From Rhabditoides inermis (lineage: Eukaryota > Nematoda > Chromadorea > Rhabditida > Rhabditidae): a DNA stretch of 64,000 bases. The notes below the pieces were generated by a model. The model did not search any database. It was not told where the DNA came from and was given only the letters and a program-made list of their open reading frames with translations. Both the position numbers and the translations under genes were made by a program. Below, in pieces: positions 45,801 to 60,800 of the stretch (its first letter is position 1; every line of letters starts with the position of its first letter). The stretch lies in assembly GCA_963966185.1 (NCBI GenBank), contig CAWZYM010000242.1, positions 414,001-478,000 of the forward strand, written 5' to 3'.

Positions 45801-48800
45801 AACAGACAGTACGGCAGCAGTGTGAGACCAACGCGGTTTGATGCATATTACTGGAGTCACGCATGCTATAAGAGTACGGTAGTCATGAGATGCGTATAAG
45901 CACCACGAGGAAGAGTGGATTGAGGGAGAACAGACAGTACGGCAGCAGTGTGAGACCAACGCGGTTTGATGCATATTACTGGAGTCACGCATGCTATAAG
46001 AGTACGGTAGTCATGAGATGCGCATAAGCACCACGAGGAAGAGTGGATGGAGGGAGAACAGACAGTACGGCAGCAGTGTGAGACCAACGCGGTTTGATGC
46101 AAAGTACTGGAGTCACGCGTGCTATAAGAGTACGGTAGTCATGTGACGCGCATAAGCACCACGAGGAAGAGTGGATGGAGGGAGAACAGACAGTACGGCA
46201 GCAGTGTGAGACCAACGCGGTTTGATGCAAAGTACTGGAGTCACGCGTCCTATAAGAGTACGGTAGTCATGTGACGCGCATAAGCACCACGAGGAAGAGT
46301 GGATGGAGGGAGAACAGACAGTACGGCAGCAGTGTGAGACCAACGCGGTTTGATGCAAAGTACTGGAGCCACGCGTGCTATAAGAGTACGGTAGTCATGT
46401 GACGCGCATAAGCACTACGAGGAAAAGTGGATGGAGGGAGAACAGACAGTACGGCAGCAGTGTGAGACCAACGCGGTTTTATGCAGGTTACTGAAGCCAC
46501 GCGTGCTATAAGAGTACGGTAGTCATGTGACGCGCATAAGCACCACGAGGAAGAGAGGATGGAGGGAGAACAGACAGTACGGCAGCAGTGTGAGACCGAC
46601 GCGGTTTGATGCATATTACTGGAGTCACGCATGCTATAAGAGTACGGTAGTCATGAGATGCGTATAAGCACTACGAGGAAGAGTGGATGGAGGGAGAACA
46701 GACAGTACGGCAGCAGTGTGAGACCGACGCGGTTTGATGCATATTACTGGAGTCACGCATGCTATAAGAGTACGGTAGTCATGAGATGCGTATAAGCACT
46801 ACGAGGAAGAGTGGATGGAGGGAGAACAGACAGTACGGCAGCAGTGTGAGACCGACGCGGTTTGATGCATATTACTGGAGTCACGCATGCTATAAGAGTA
46901 CGGTAGTCATGAGATGCGCATAAGCACCACGAGGAAGAGTGGATGGAGGGAGAACAGACAGTACGGCAGCAGTGTGAGACCGACGCGGTTTGATGCATAT
47001 TACTGGAGTCACGCATGCTATAAGAGTACGGTAGTCATGAGATGCGCATAAGCACCACGAGGAAGAGTGGATGGAGGGAGAACAGACAGTACGGCAGTAG
47101 TGTAGACCGACGAGGTTTTTTACAGATTACTGTAGCCACGCGTGCTATAAGAGTACGGTAGTCATGTGACGCGCACATAAGGAAGAGTGGATGGAGGGAG
47201 AACAGACAGTACAGCAGCAGTGTGAGACCAACGCGGTTTGATGCGAAGTACTGGAGCCACGCGTGCTATAAGAGTACGGTAGTCATGTGACGCGCATAAG
47301 CATCACGAGGAAGAGTGGATGGAGGGAGAACAGACAGTACGGCAGCAGTGTGAGACCAACGCGGTTTGATGCAAAGTACTGGAGTCACGCGTGCTATAAG
47401 AGTACGGTAGTCATGTGACGCGCATAAGCACCACGAGGAAGAGTGGATGGAGGGAGAACAGACAGTACGGCAGCAGTGTGAGACCAACGCGGTTTGATGC
47501 AAAGTACTGGAGTCACGCGTGCTATAAGAGTACGGTAGTCATGTGACGCGCATAAGCACCACGAGGAAGAGTGGATGGAGGGAGAACAGACAGTACGGCA
47601 GCAGTGTGAGACCAACGCGGTTTGATGCAAAGTACTGGAGCCACGCGTGCTATAAGAGTACGGTAGTCATGTGACGCGCATAAGCACTACGAGGAAAAGT
47701 GGATGGAGGGAGAACAGACAGTACGGCAGCAGTGTGAGACCAACGCGGTTTTATGCAGGTTACTGAAGCCACGCGTGCTATAAGAGTACGGTAGTCATGT
47801 GACGCGCATAAGCACCACGAGGAAGAGTGGATGGAGGGAGAACAGACAGTACGGCAGCAGTGTGAGACCGACGCGGTTTGATGCAGAGTACTGGAGCCAC
47901 GCGTGCTATAAGAGTACGGTAGTCATGTGACGCGCATAAGCACCACGAGGAAGAGTGGATGGAGGGAGAACAGACAGTACGGCAGCAGTGTGAGACCGAC
48001 GATTTTTTATGCAGATTACTGGAGCCACGCGTGCTATAAGAGTACGGTAGTCATGTGACGCGCATAAGGAAGAGTGGATTGAGGGAGAACAGACAGTACG
48101 GCAGCAGTGTGAGACCGACGCGGTTTGATGCGAAGTACTGGAGCCACGCATGCTATAAGAGTTCGGTAGTCATGTGACGCGCATAAGCACCACGAGGAAG
48201 AGTGGATTGAGGGAGAACAGACAGTACGGCAGCAGTGTGAGACCGACGCGGTTTGATGCATATTACTGGAGTCACGCATGCTATAAGAGTACGGTAGTCA
48301 TGAGATGCGCATAAGCACCACGAGGAAGAGTGGATGGAGGGAGAACAGACAGTACGGCAGTAGTGTAGACCGACGAGGTTTTTTGCAGATTACTGTAGCC
48401 ACGCGTGCTATAAGAGTACGGTAGTCATGTGACGCGCACATAAGGAAGAGAGGATGGAGGGAGAACAGACAGTACAGCAGCAGTGTGAGACCAACGCGGT
48501 TTGATGCGAAGTACTGGAGCCACGCGTGCTATAAGAGTACGGTAGTCATGTGACGCGCATAAGCACCACGAGGAAGAGTGGATGGAGGGAGAACAGACAG
48601 TACGGCAGCAGTGTGAGACCAACGCGGTTTGCTGCAAAGTACTGGAGTCACGCGTGCTATAAGAGTACGGTAGTCATGTGACGCGCATAAGCACCACGAG
48701 GAAGAGTGGATGGAGGGAGAACAGACAGTACGGCAGCAGTGTGAGACCAACGCGGTTTGATGCAAAGTACTGGAGCCACGCGTGCTATAAGAGTACGGTA

Positions 48801-51800
48801 GTCATGTGACGCGCATAAGCACTACGAGGAAAAGTGGATGGAGGGAGAACAGACAGTACGGCAGCAGTGTGAGACCAACGCGGTTTTATGCAGGTTACTG
48901 AAGCCACGCGTGCTATAAGAGTACGGTAGTCATGTGACGCGCATAAGCACCACGAGGAAGAGTGGATGGAGGGAGAACAGACAGTACGGCAGCAGTGTGA
49001 GACCAACGCGGTTTGCTGCAAAGTACTGGAGTCACGCGTGCTATAAGAGTACGGTAGTCATGTGACGCGCATAAGCACCACGAGGAAGAGTGGATGGAGG
49101 GAGAACAGACAGTACGGCAGCAGTGTGAGACCAACGCGGTTTGATGCAAAGTACTGGAGCCACGCGTGCTATAAGAGTACGGTAGTCATGTGACGCGCAT
49201 AAGCACTACGAGGAAAAGTGGATGGAGGGAGAACAGACAGTACGGCAGCAGTGTGAGACCAACGCGGTTTTATGCAGAGTACTGGAGCCACGCGTGCTAT
49301 AAGAGTACGGTAGTCATGTGACGCGCATAAGCACCACGAGGAAGAGTGGATGGAGGGAGAACAGACAGTACGGCAGCAGTGTGAGACCGACGATTTTTTA
49401 TGCAGATTACTGGAGCCACGCGTGCTATAAGAGTACGGTAGTCATGTGACGCGCATAAGGAAGAGTGGATTGAGGGAGAACAGACAGTACGGCAGCAGTG
49501 TGAGACCAACGCGGTTTGATGCAAAGTACTGGAGCCACGCGTGCTATAAGAGTTCGGTAGTCATGTGACGCGCATAAGGAAGAGTGGATGGAGGAAGAAC
49601 AGACAGTACGGCAGCAGTGTGAGACTAACGCGGTTTGATGCAGATTACTGGAGCCACGCGTGCTATAAGAGTACGGTAGTCATGTGACGCGCATAAGGAA
49701 GAGTGGATTGAGGGAGAACAGACAGTACGGCAGCAGTGTGAGACCAACGCGGTTTGATGCGAAGTACTGGAGCCACGCATGCTATAAGAGTTCGGTAGTC
49801 ATGTGACGCGCATAAGCACCACGAGGAAGAGTGGATGGAGGGAGAACAGACAGTACGGCAGCAGTGTGAGACCGACGCGGTTTGATGCGAAGTACTGGAG
49901 CCACGCATGCTATAAGAGTTCGGTAGTCATGTGACGCGCATAAGCACCACGAGGAAGAGTGGATTGAGGGAGAACAGACAGTACGGCAGCAGTGTGAGAC
50001 CGACGCGGTTTGATGCATATTACTGGAGTCACGCATGCTATAAGAGTACGGTAGTCATGAGATGCGTATAAGCACTACGAGGAAGAGTGGATGGAGGGAG
50101 AACAGACAGTACGGCAGCAGTGTGAGACCGACGACGTTTTATGCAGATTACTGGAGCCACGCGTGCTATAAGAGTACGGTAGTCATGTGTCGCGCATAAG
50201 CACTACGGGGAAGAGTGGATGGAGGGAGAACAGACAGTACGGCAGCAGTGTGAGACCAAAGCGGTTTGATGCAAAGTACTGGAGCCACGCGTGCTATAAG
50301 AGTACGGTAGTCATGTGACGCGCATAAGCACCACGAGGAAGAGTGGATGGAGGGAGAACAGACAGTACGGCAGCAGTGTGAGACCAACGCGGTTTGATGC
50401 AAAGTACTGGAGCCACGCGTGCTATAAGAGTACGGTAGTCATGTGACGCGCATAAGCACTACGAGGAAAAGTGGATGGAGGGAGAACAGACAGTACGGCA
50501 GCAGTGTGAGACCAACGCGGTTTTATGCAGGTTACTGGAGCCACGCGTGCTATAAGAGTACGGTAGTCATGTGACGCGCATAAGGAAGAGTGGATTGAGG
50601 GAGAACAGACAGTACGGCAGCAGTGTGAGACCGACGATTTTTTATGCAGATTACTGGAGCCACGCGTGCTATAAGAGTACGGTAGTCATGTGACGCGCAT
50701 AAGGAAGAGTGGATTGAGGGAGAACAGACAGTACGGCAGCAGTGTGAGACCAACGCGGTTTGATGCAAAGTACTGGAGCCACGCGTGCTATAAGAGTTCG
50801 GTAGTCATGTAACGCGCATAAGCACCACGAGGAAGAGTGGATGGAGGGACAACAGACAGTACGGCAGCAGTGTGAGACCGACGCGGTTTGATGCGAAGTA
50901 CTGGAGCCACGCATGCTATAAGAGTTCGGTAGTCATGTGACGCGCATAAGCACCACGAGGAAGAGTGGATGGAGGGAGAACAGACAGTACGGCAGCAGTG
51001 TGAGACCGACGCGGTTTGATGCATATTACTGGAGTCACGCATGCTATAAGAGTTCGGTAGTCATGTGACGCGCATAAGCACCACGAGGAAGAGTGGATGG
51101 AGGGAGAACAGACAGTACGGCAGCAGTGTGAGACCGACGCGGTTTGATGCGAAGTACTGAAGCCACGCATGCTATAAGAGTTCGGTAGTCATGTGACGCG
51201 CATAAGCACCACGAGGAAGAGTGGATGGAGGGAGAACAGACAGTACGGCAGCAGTGTGAGACCGACGCGGTTTGATGCATATTACTGGAGTCACGCATGC
51301 TATAAGAGTACGGTAGTCATGAGATGCGCATAAGCACCACGAGGAAGAGTGGATTGAGGGAGAACAGACAGTACGGCAGTAGTGTAGACCGACGAGGTTT
51401 TTTTGCAGATTACTGTAGCCACGCGTGCTATAAGAGTACGGTAGTCATGTGACGCGCACATAAGGAAGAGTGGATGGAGGGAGAACAGACAGTACGGCAG
51501 CAGTGTGAGACCGACGATTTTTTATGCAGATTACTGGAGCCACGCGTGCTATAAGAGTACGGTAGTCATGTGACGCGCATAAGGAAGAGTGGATTGAGGG
51601 AGAACAGACAGTACGGCAGCAGTGTGAGACCGACGCGGTTTGATGCGAAGTACTGGAGCCACGCATGCTATAAGAGTTCGGTAGTCATGTGACGCGCATA
51701 AGCACCATGAGGAAGAGTGGATGGAGGGAGAACAGACAGTACGGCAGCAGTGTGAGACCGACGCGGTTTGATGCGAAGTACTGGAGCCACGCATGCTATA

Positions 51801-54800
51801 AGAGTTCGGTAGTCATGTGACGCGCATAAGCACCACGAGGAAGAGTGGATTGAGGGAGAACAGACAGTACGGCAGCAGTGTGAGACCGACGCGGTTTGAT
51901 GCATATTACTGGAGTCACGCATGCTATAAGAGTACGGTAGTCATGAGATGCGTATAAGCACTACGAGGAAGAGTGGATGGAGGGAGAACAGACAGTACGG
52001 CAGCAGTGTGAGACCGACGCGGTTTGATGCAAAGTACTAGAGTCACGCGTGCTATAAGAGTACGGTAGTCATGTGACGCGCATAAGCACCACGAGGAAGA
52101 GTGGATGGAGGGAGAACAGACAGTACGGCAGCAGTGTGAGACCAACGCGGTTTGATGCAAAGTACTGGAGCCACGCGTGCTATAAGAGTACGGTAGTCAT
52201 GTGACGCGCATAAGCACTACGAGGAAAAAAGGATGGAGGGAGAACAGACAGTACGGCAGCAGTGTGAGACCAACGCGGTTTTATGCAGGTTACTGAAGCC
52301 ACGCGTGCTATAAGAGTACGGTAGTCATGTGACGCGCATAAGCACCACGAGGAAGAGTGGATGGAGGGAGAACAGACAGTACGGCAGCAGTGTGAGACCG
52401 ACGCGGTTTGATGCAGAGTACTGGAGCCACGCGTGCTATAAGAGTACGGTAGTCATGTGACGCGCATAAGCACCACGAGGAAGAGTGGATGGAGGGAGAA
52501 CAGACAGTACGGCAGCAGTGTGAGACCGACGATTTTTTATGCAGATTACTGGAGCCACGCGTGCTATAAGAGTACGGTAGTCATGTGACGCGCATAAGGA
52601 AGAGTGGATGGAGGGAGAACAGACAGTACGGCAGTAGTGTGAGACCAACGCGGTTTGATGCGAAGTACTGGAGCCACGCGTGCTATAAGAGTACGGTAGT
52701 CATGTGACGCGCATAAGCACCACGAGGAAGAGTGGATGGAGGGAGAACAGACAGTACGGCAGCAGTGTGAGACCGACGATTTTTTATGCAGATTACTGGA
52801 GCCACGCGTGCTATAAGAGTACGGTAGTCATGTGACGCGCATAAGGAAGAGTGGATTGAGGGAGAACAGACAGTACGGCAGCAGTGTGAGACCGAAGCGG
52901 TTTGATGCGAAGTACTGGAGCCACGCATGCTATAAGAGTTCGGTAGTCATGTGACGCGCATAAGCACCACGAGGAAGAGTGGATGGAGGGAGAACAGACA
53001 GTACGGCAGCAGTGTGAGACCGACGCGGTTTGATGCGAAGTACTGGAGCCACGCATGCTATAAGAGTTCGGTAGTCATGTGACGCGCATAAGCACCACGA
53101 GGAAGAGTGGATTGAGGGAGAACAGACAGTACGGCAGCAGTGTGAGACCGACGCGGTTTGATGCATATTACTGGAGTCACGCATGCTATAAGAGTACGGT
53201 AGTCATGAGGTGCGTATAAGCACTACGAGGAAGAGTGGATGGAGGGAGAACAGACAGTACGGCAGCAGTGTGAGACCGACGACGTTTTATGCAGATTACT
53301 GGAGCCACGCGTGCTATAAGAGTACGGTAGTCATGTGACGCGCATAAGCACTACGGGGAAGAGTGGATGGAGGGAGAACAGACAGTACGGCAGCAGTGTG
53401 AGACCAAAGCGGTTTGATGCAAAGTACTGGAGCCACGCGTGCTATAAGAGTACGGTAGTCATGAGATGCGTATAAGCACTACGAGGAAGAGTGGATGGAG
53501 GGAGAACAGACAGTACGGCAGCAGTGTGAGACCGACGAGGTTTTATGCAAAGTACTGGAGCCACGCGTGCTATAAGAGTTCGGTAGTCATGTGACGCGCA
53601 TAAGGAAGAGTGGATGGAGGAAGAACAGACAGTACGGCAGCAGTGTGAGACTAACGCGGTTTGATGCAAAGTACTGACGCCACGCGTGCTGTAAGAGTAC
53701 GGTAGTCATGTGACGCGCATAAGGAAGAGTGGATGGAGGGAGAACAGACAGTACGGCAGCAGTGTGAGACCAAAGCGGTTTGATGCAAAGTACTGGAGCC
53801 ACGCGTGCTATAAGAGTACGGTAGTCATGTGACGCGCATAAGGAAGAGTGGATGGAGGGAGAACAGACAGTACGGCAGCAGTGTGAGACCAACGCGGTTT
53901 GATGCGAAGTACTGGAGCCACGCGTGCTATAAGAGTACGGTAGTCATGTGACGCGCATAAGGAAGAGTGGATTGAGGGAGAACAGACAGTACGGCAGCAG
54001 TGTGAGACCGACGCGGTTTGATGCGAAGTACTGGAGCCACGCATGCTATAAGAGTTCGGTAGTCATGTGACGCGCATAAGCAGCACGAGGAAGAGTGGAT
54101 GGAGGGAGAACAGACAGTACGGCAGCAGTGTGAGACCGACGCGGTTTGATGCGAAGTACTGGAGCCACGCATGCTATAAGAGTTCGGTAGTCATGTGACG
54201 CGCATAAGCACTACGAGGAAGAGTGGATGGAGGGAGAACAGACAGTACGGCAGCAGTGTGAGACCGACGCGGTTTGATGCATATTACTGGAGTCACGCAT
54301 GCTATAAGAGTACGGTAGTCATGAGATGCGTATAAGCACTACGAGGAAGAGTGGATGGAGGGAGAACAGACAGTACGGCAGCAGTGTGAGACCGACGACG
54401 TTTTATGCAGATTACTGGAGCCACGCGTGCTATAAGAGTACGGTAGTCATGTGACGCGCATAAGCACTACGGGGAAGAGTGGATGGAGGGAGAACAGACA
54501 GTACGGCAGCAGTGTGAGACCAAAGCGGTTTGATGCAAAGTACTGGAGCCACGCGTGCTATAAGAGTACGGTAGTCATGAGATGCGTATAAGCACTACGA
54601 GGAAGAGTGGATGGTGGGAGAACAGACAGTACGGCAGCAGTGTGAGACCGACGAGGTTTTGTGCAGGTTACTGGAGCCACGCGTGCTATAAGAGTACGGT
54701 AGTCATGAGATGCGTATAAGCACTACGAGGAAGAGTGGATGGAGGGAGAACAGACAGTACGGCAGCAGTGTGAGACCGACGAGGTTTTATGGAGATTACT

Positions 54801-57800
54801 GGAGCCACGCGTGCTATAAGAGTACGGTAGTCATGTGACGCGCATAAGCACCACGAGGAAGAGTGGATGGAGGGAGAATAGACAGTACGGCAGCAGTGCG
54901 AGACTGACGCGGATTTATGCAGATTACTGGAGCCACGCGTGCTATAAGAGTACGGTAGTCATGTGACGCGCATAAGCACCACGAGGAAGAGTGGATGGAG
55001 GAAGAACAGACAGTACGGAAGCAGTGTGAGACCGACGAGGTTTTATGCAGATTACTGGAGCCACGCGTGCTATAAGAGTACGGTAGTCATGTGACGCGCA
55101 TAAGCACCACGAGGAAGAGTGGATGGAGGGAGAACAGACAGTACGGCAGTAGTGTAGACCGACGAGGTTTTTTGCAGATTACTGTAGCCACGCGTGCTAT
55201 AAGAGTACGGTAGTCATGTGACGCGCACATAAGGAAGAGTGGATGGAGGGAGAACAGACAGTACGGCAGCAGTGTGAGACCAACGCGGTTTGATGTGAAG
55301 TACTGGAGCCACGCGTGCTATAAGAGTACGGTAGTCATGTGACGCGCATAAGCACCACGAGGAAGAGTGGAGTGAGGGAGAACAGACAGTACGGTAGCAG
55401 TGTGAGACCAACGCGGTTTGATGCAAAGTACTGGAGCCACGCGTGCTATAAGAGTACGGTAGTCATGTGACGCGCATAAGCACCACGAGGAAGAGTGGAT
55501 GGAGGGAGAACAGACAGTACGGCAGCAGTGTGAGACCAACGCGGTTTGATGCAAAGTACTGGAGCCACGCGTGCTATAAGAGTACGGTAGTCATGTGACG
55601 CGCAAGGGCACTACGAGGAAAAGTGGATGGAGGGAGAACAGACAGTACGGCAGCAGTGTGAGACCGACGCGGTTTGATGCGAAGTACTGGAGCCACGCGT
55701 GCTATAAGAGTACGGTAGTCATGTGACGCGCATAAGCACTACGAGGAAAAGTGGATGGAGGGAGAACAGACAGTACGGCAGCAGTGTGAGACCAACGCGG
55801 TTTGATGCGAAGTACTGGAGCCACGCGTGCTATAAGAGTACGGTAGTCATGTGACGCGCATAAGGAAGAGTGGATTGAGGGAGAACAGACAGTACGGCAG
55901 CAGTGTGAGACCGACGATTTTTTATGCAGGTTACTGGAGCCACGCGTGCTATAAGAGTACGGTAGTCATGTGACGCGCATAAGGAAGAGTGGATTGAGGG
56001 AGAACAGACAGTACGGCAGCAGTGTGAGACCAACGCGGTTTGATGCAAAGTACTGGAGCCACGCGTGCTATAATAGTACGGTAGTCATGTGACGCGCATA
56101 AGCACCACGTAGAAGAGTGGATGGAGGGAGAACAGACAATACGGCAGCAGTGTGAGACCAAAGCGGTTTGATGCAAATTACTGGAGCCACGCGTGCTATA
56201 AGAGAACGGTAGTCATGTGACGCGCATAAGGAAGAGTGGATGGAGGAAGAACAGACAGTACGGCAGCAGTGTGAGACTAACGCGGTTTGATGCAAAGTAC
56301 TGACGCTACGCGTGCTGTAAGAGTACGGTAGTCATGTGACGCGCATAAGGAAGAGTGGATGGAGGGAGAACAGACAGTACGGCAGCAGTGTGAGACCAAA
56401 GCGGTTTGATGCAAAGTACTGGAGCCACGCGTGCTATAAGAGTACGGTAGTCATGTGACGCGCATAAGGAAGAGTGGATGGAGGGAGAACAGACAATACG
56501 GCAGCAGTGTGAGACCAAAGCGGTTTGATGCAAAGTACTGGAGCCACGCGTGCTATAATAGTACGGTAGTCATGTGACGCGCATAAGCACCACGTAGAAG
56601 AGTGGATGGAGGGAGAACAGACAATACGGCAGCAGTGTGAGACCAAAGCGGTTTGATGCAAAGTACTGGAGCCACGCGTGCTATAAGAGTACGGTAGTCA
56701 TGTGACGCGCATAAGGAAGAGTGGATGGAGGAAGAACAGACAGTACGGCAGCAATGTGAGACCAACGCGGTTTGATGCGAAGTACTGGAGCCACGCGTGC
56801 TATAAGAGTACGGTAGTCATGTGACGCGCATGAGCACCACGAGAAAGAGTGGATGGAGGGAGAACAGACAGTACGGCAGCAGTGTGAGACCAACGCGGTT
56901 TGATGCGAAGTACTGGAGCCACGCGTGCTATAAGAGTACGGTAGTCATGTGACGCGCATGAGCACCACGAGAAAGAGTGGATGGAGGGAGAACAGACAGT
57001 ACGGCAGCAGTGTGAGACCAACGCGGTTTGATGCGAAGTACTGGAGCCACGCGTGCTATAAGAGTACGGTAGTCATGTGACGCGCATAAGCACCACGAGG
57101 AAGAGTGGATGGAGGGAGAACAGACAGTACGTCAGCAGTGTGAGACCAACGCGGTTTGATGCAAAGTACTGGAGCCACGCGTGCTATAAGAGTACGGTAG
57201 TCATGTGACGCGCATAAGCACCACGTAGAAGAGTGGATGGAGGGAGAACAGACAATACGGCAGCAGTGTGAGACCAAAGCGGTTTGATGCAAAGTACTGG
57301 AGCCACGCGTGCTATAAGAGTACGGTAGTCATGTGACGCGCATAAGGAAGAGTGGATGGAGGAAGAACAGACAGTACGGCAGCAATGTGAGACCAACGCG
57401 GTTTGATGCGAAGTACTGGAGCCACGCGTGCTATAAGAGTACGGTAGTCATGTGACGCGCATGAGCACCACGAGAAAGAGTGGATGGAGGGAGAACAGAC
57501 AGTACGGCAGCAGTGTGAGACCAACGCGGTTTGATGCGAAGTACTGGAGCCACGCGTGCTATAAGAGTACGGTAGTCATGTGACGCGCATAAGGAAGAGT
57601 GGATGGAGGGAGAACAGACAGTACGGCAGCAGTGTGAGACTAACGCGGTTGGATGCAAAGTACTGAGGCCACGCGTGCTATGAGAGTACGGTAGCCATGT
57701 GACGCGCATAAGCACCACGAAGAAGAGTGGATGGAGGGAGAACAGACAGTACGGCAGCAGTGTGAGACCAACGCGGTTTGATGCGAAGTACTGGAGCCAC

Positions 57801-60800
57801 GCGTGCTATAAGAGTACGGTAGTCATGTGACGCGCATAAGGAAGAGTGGATTGAGGGAGAACAGACAGTACGGCAGCAGTGTGAGACCGACGATTTTTTA
57901 TGCAGGTTACTGGAGCCACGCGTGCTATAAGAGTACGGTAGTCATGTGACGCGCATAAGCACCACGTAGAAGAGTGGATGGAGGGAGAACAGACAATACG
58001 GCAGCAGTGTGAGACCAAAGCGGTTTGATGCAAAGTACTGGAGCCACGCGTGCTATAAGAGTACGGTAGTCATGTGACGCGCATAAGGAAGAGTGGATGG
58101 AGGAAGAACAGACAGTACGGCAGCAATGTGAGACCAACGCGGTTTGATGCGAAGTACTGGAGCCACGCGTGCTATAAGAGTACGGTAGTCATGTGACGCG
58201 CATGAGCACCACGAGAAAGAGTGGATGGAGGGAGAACAGACAGTACGGCAGCAGTGTGAGACCAACGCGGTTTGATGCGAAGTACTGGAGCCACGCGTGC
58301 TATAAGAGTACGGTAGTCATGTGACGCGCATGAGCACCACGAGAAAGAGTGGATGGAGGGAGAACAGACAGTACGGCAGCAGTGTGAGACCAACGCGGTT
58401 TGATGCGAAGTACTGGAGCCACGCGTGCTATAAGAGTACGGTAGTCATGTGACGCGCATAAGGAAGAGTGGATGGAGGGAGAACAGACAGTACGGCAGCA
58501 GTGTGAGACCAAAGCGGTTTGATGCAAAGTACTGGAGCCACGCGTGCTATAATAGTACGGTAGTCATGTGACGCGCATAAGCACCACGTAGAAGAGTGGA
58601 TGGAGGGAGAACAGACAATACGGCAGCAGTGTGAGACCAAAGCGGTTTGATGCAAAGTACTGGAGCCACGCGTGCTATAAGAGTACGGTAGTCATGTGAC
58701 GCGCATAAGGAAGAGTGGATGGAGGAAGAACAGACAGTACGGCAGCAATGTGAGACCAACGCGGTTTGATGCGAAGTACTGGAGCCACGCGTGCTATAAG
58801 AGTACGGTAGTCATGTGACGCGCATGAGCACCACGAGAAAGAGTGGATGGAGGGAGAACAGACAGTACGGCAGCAGTGTGAGACCAACGCGGTTTGATGC
58901 GAAGTACTGGAGCCACGCGTGCTATAAGAGTACGGTAGTCATGTGACGCGCATAAGGAAGAGTGGATGGAGGGAGAACAGACAGTACGGCAGCAGTGTGA
59001 GACTAACGCGGTTGGATGCAAAGTACTGAGGCCACGCGTGCTATGAGAGTACGGTAGCCATGTGACGCGCATAAGCACCACGAAGAAGAGTGGATGGAGG
59101 GAGAACAGACAGTACGGCAGCAGTGTGAGACCAACGCGGTTTGATGCGAAGTACTGGAGCCACGCGTGCTATAAGAGTACGGTAGTCATGTGACGCGCAT
59201 AAGGAAGAGTGGATTGAGGGAGAACAGACAGTACGGCAGCAGTGTGAGACCGACGATTTTTTATGCAGGTTACTGGAGCCACGCGTGCTATAAGAGTACG
59301 GTAGTCATGTGACGCGCATAAGCACCACGTAGAAGAGTGGATGGAGGGAGAACAGACAATACGGCAGCAGTGTGAGACCAAAGCGGTTTGATGCAAAGTA
59401 CTGGAGCCACGCGTGCTATAAGAGTACGGTAGTCATGTGACGCGCATAAGGAAGAGTGGATGGAGGAAGAACAGACAGTACGGCAGCAATGTGAGACCAA
59501 CGCGGTTTGATGCGAAGTACTGGAGCCACGCGTGCTATAAGAGTACGGTAGTCATGTGACGCGCATGAGCACCACGAGAAAGAGTGGATGGAGGGAGAAC
59601 AGACAGTACGGCAGCAGTGTGAGACCAACGCGGTTTGATGCGAAGTACTGGAGCCACGCGTGCTATAAGAGTACGGTAGTCATGTGACGCGCATAAGGAA
59701 GAGTGGATGGAGGGAGAACAGACAGTACGGCAGCAGTGTGAGACTAACGCGGTTTGATGCAAAGTACTGAGGCCACGCGTGCTATGAGAGTACGGTAGCC
59801 ATGTGACGCGCATAAGCACTACGAAGAAGAGTGGATGGAGGGAGAACAGACAGTACGGCAGCAGTGTGAGACCGACGAGGTTTTATGCAGGTTACTGGAG
59901 CCACGCGTGCTATAAGAGTACGGTAGTCATGTGACGCGCATAAGCACTACGAGGAAGAGAGGATGAAGGGAGAACAGACAGTACGGCAGCAGTGTGAGAC
60001 CAAAGCGGTTTGATGCAAAGTACTGGAGCCACGCGTGCTATAAGAGTACGGTAGTCATGTGACGCGCATAAGCACCACGAGGAAGAGTGGATGGAGGGAG
60101 AACAGACAGTACAGCAGCAGTGTGAGACCAACGCGGTTTGATGCGAAGTACTGGACCCACGCGTGCTATAATAGTACGGTAGTCATGTGACGCGCATAAG
60201 CACCACGAGGAAGAGTGGATGGAGGGAGAACAGACAGTACGGCAGCAGTGTGAGACCAAAGCGGTTTGATGCAAAGTACTGGAGCCACGCGTGCTATAAG
60301 AGTACGGTAGGCATGTGACGCGCATAAGCACCACGAGCAAGAGTGGATGGAGGGAGAACAGACAGTACGGCAGCAGTGTGAGACCAAAGCGGTTTGATGC
60401 AAAGTACTGGAGCCACGCGTGCTATAAGAGTACGGTAGGCATGTGACGCGCATAAGCACCACGAGGAAGAGTGGATGGAGGGAGAACAGACAGTATGGCA
60501 GCAGTGTGAGACCAACGCGGTTTGATGCGAAGTACTGGACCCACGCGTGCTATAATAGTACGGTAGTCATGTGACGCGCATAAGCACCACGAGGAAGAGT
60601 GGATGGAGGAAGAACAGACAGTACGGCAGCAGTGTGAGACCAAAGCGGTTTGATGCAAAGTACTGGAGCCACGCGTGCTATAAGAGTACGGTAGTCATGT
60701 GACGCGCATAAGCACCACGAGGAAGAGTGGATGGAGGGAGAACAGACAGTACGGCAGCAGTGTGAGACCAAAGCGGTTTGATGCAAAGTACTGGAGCCAC

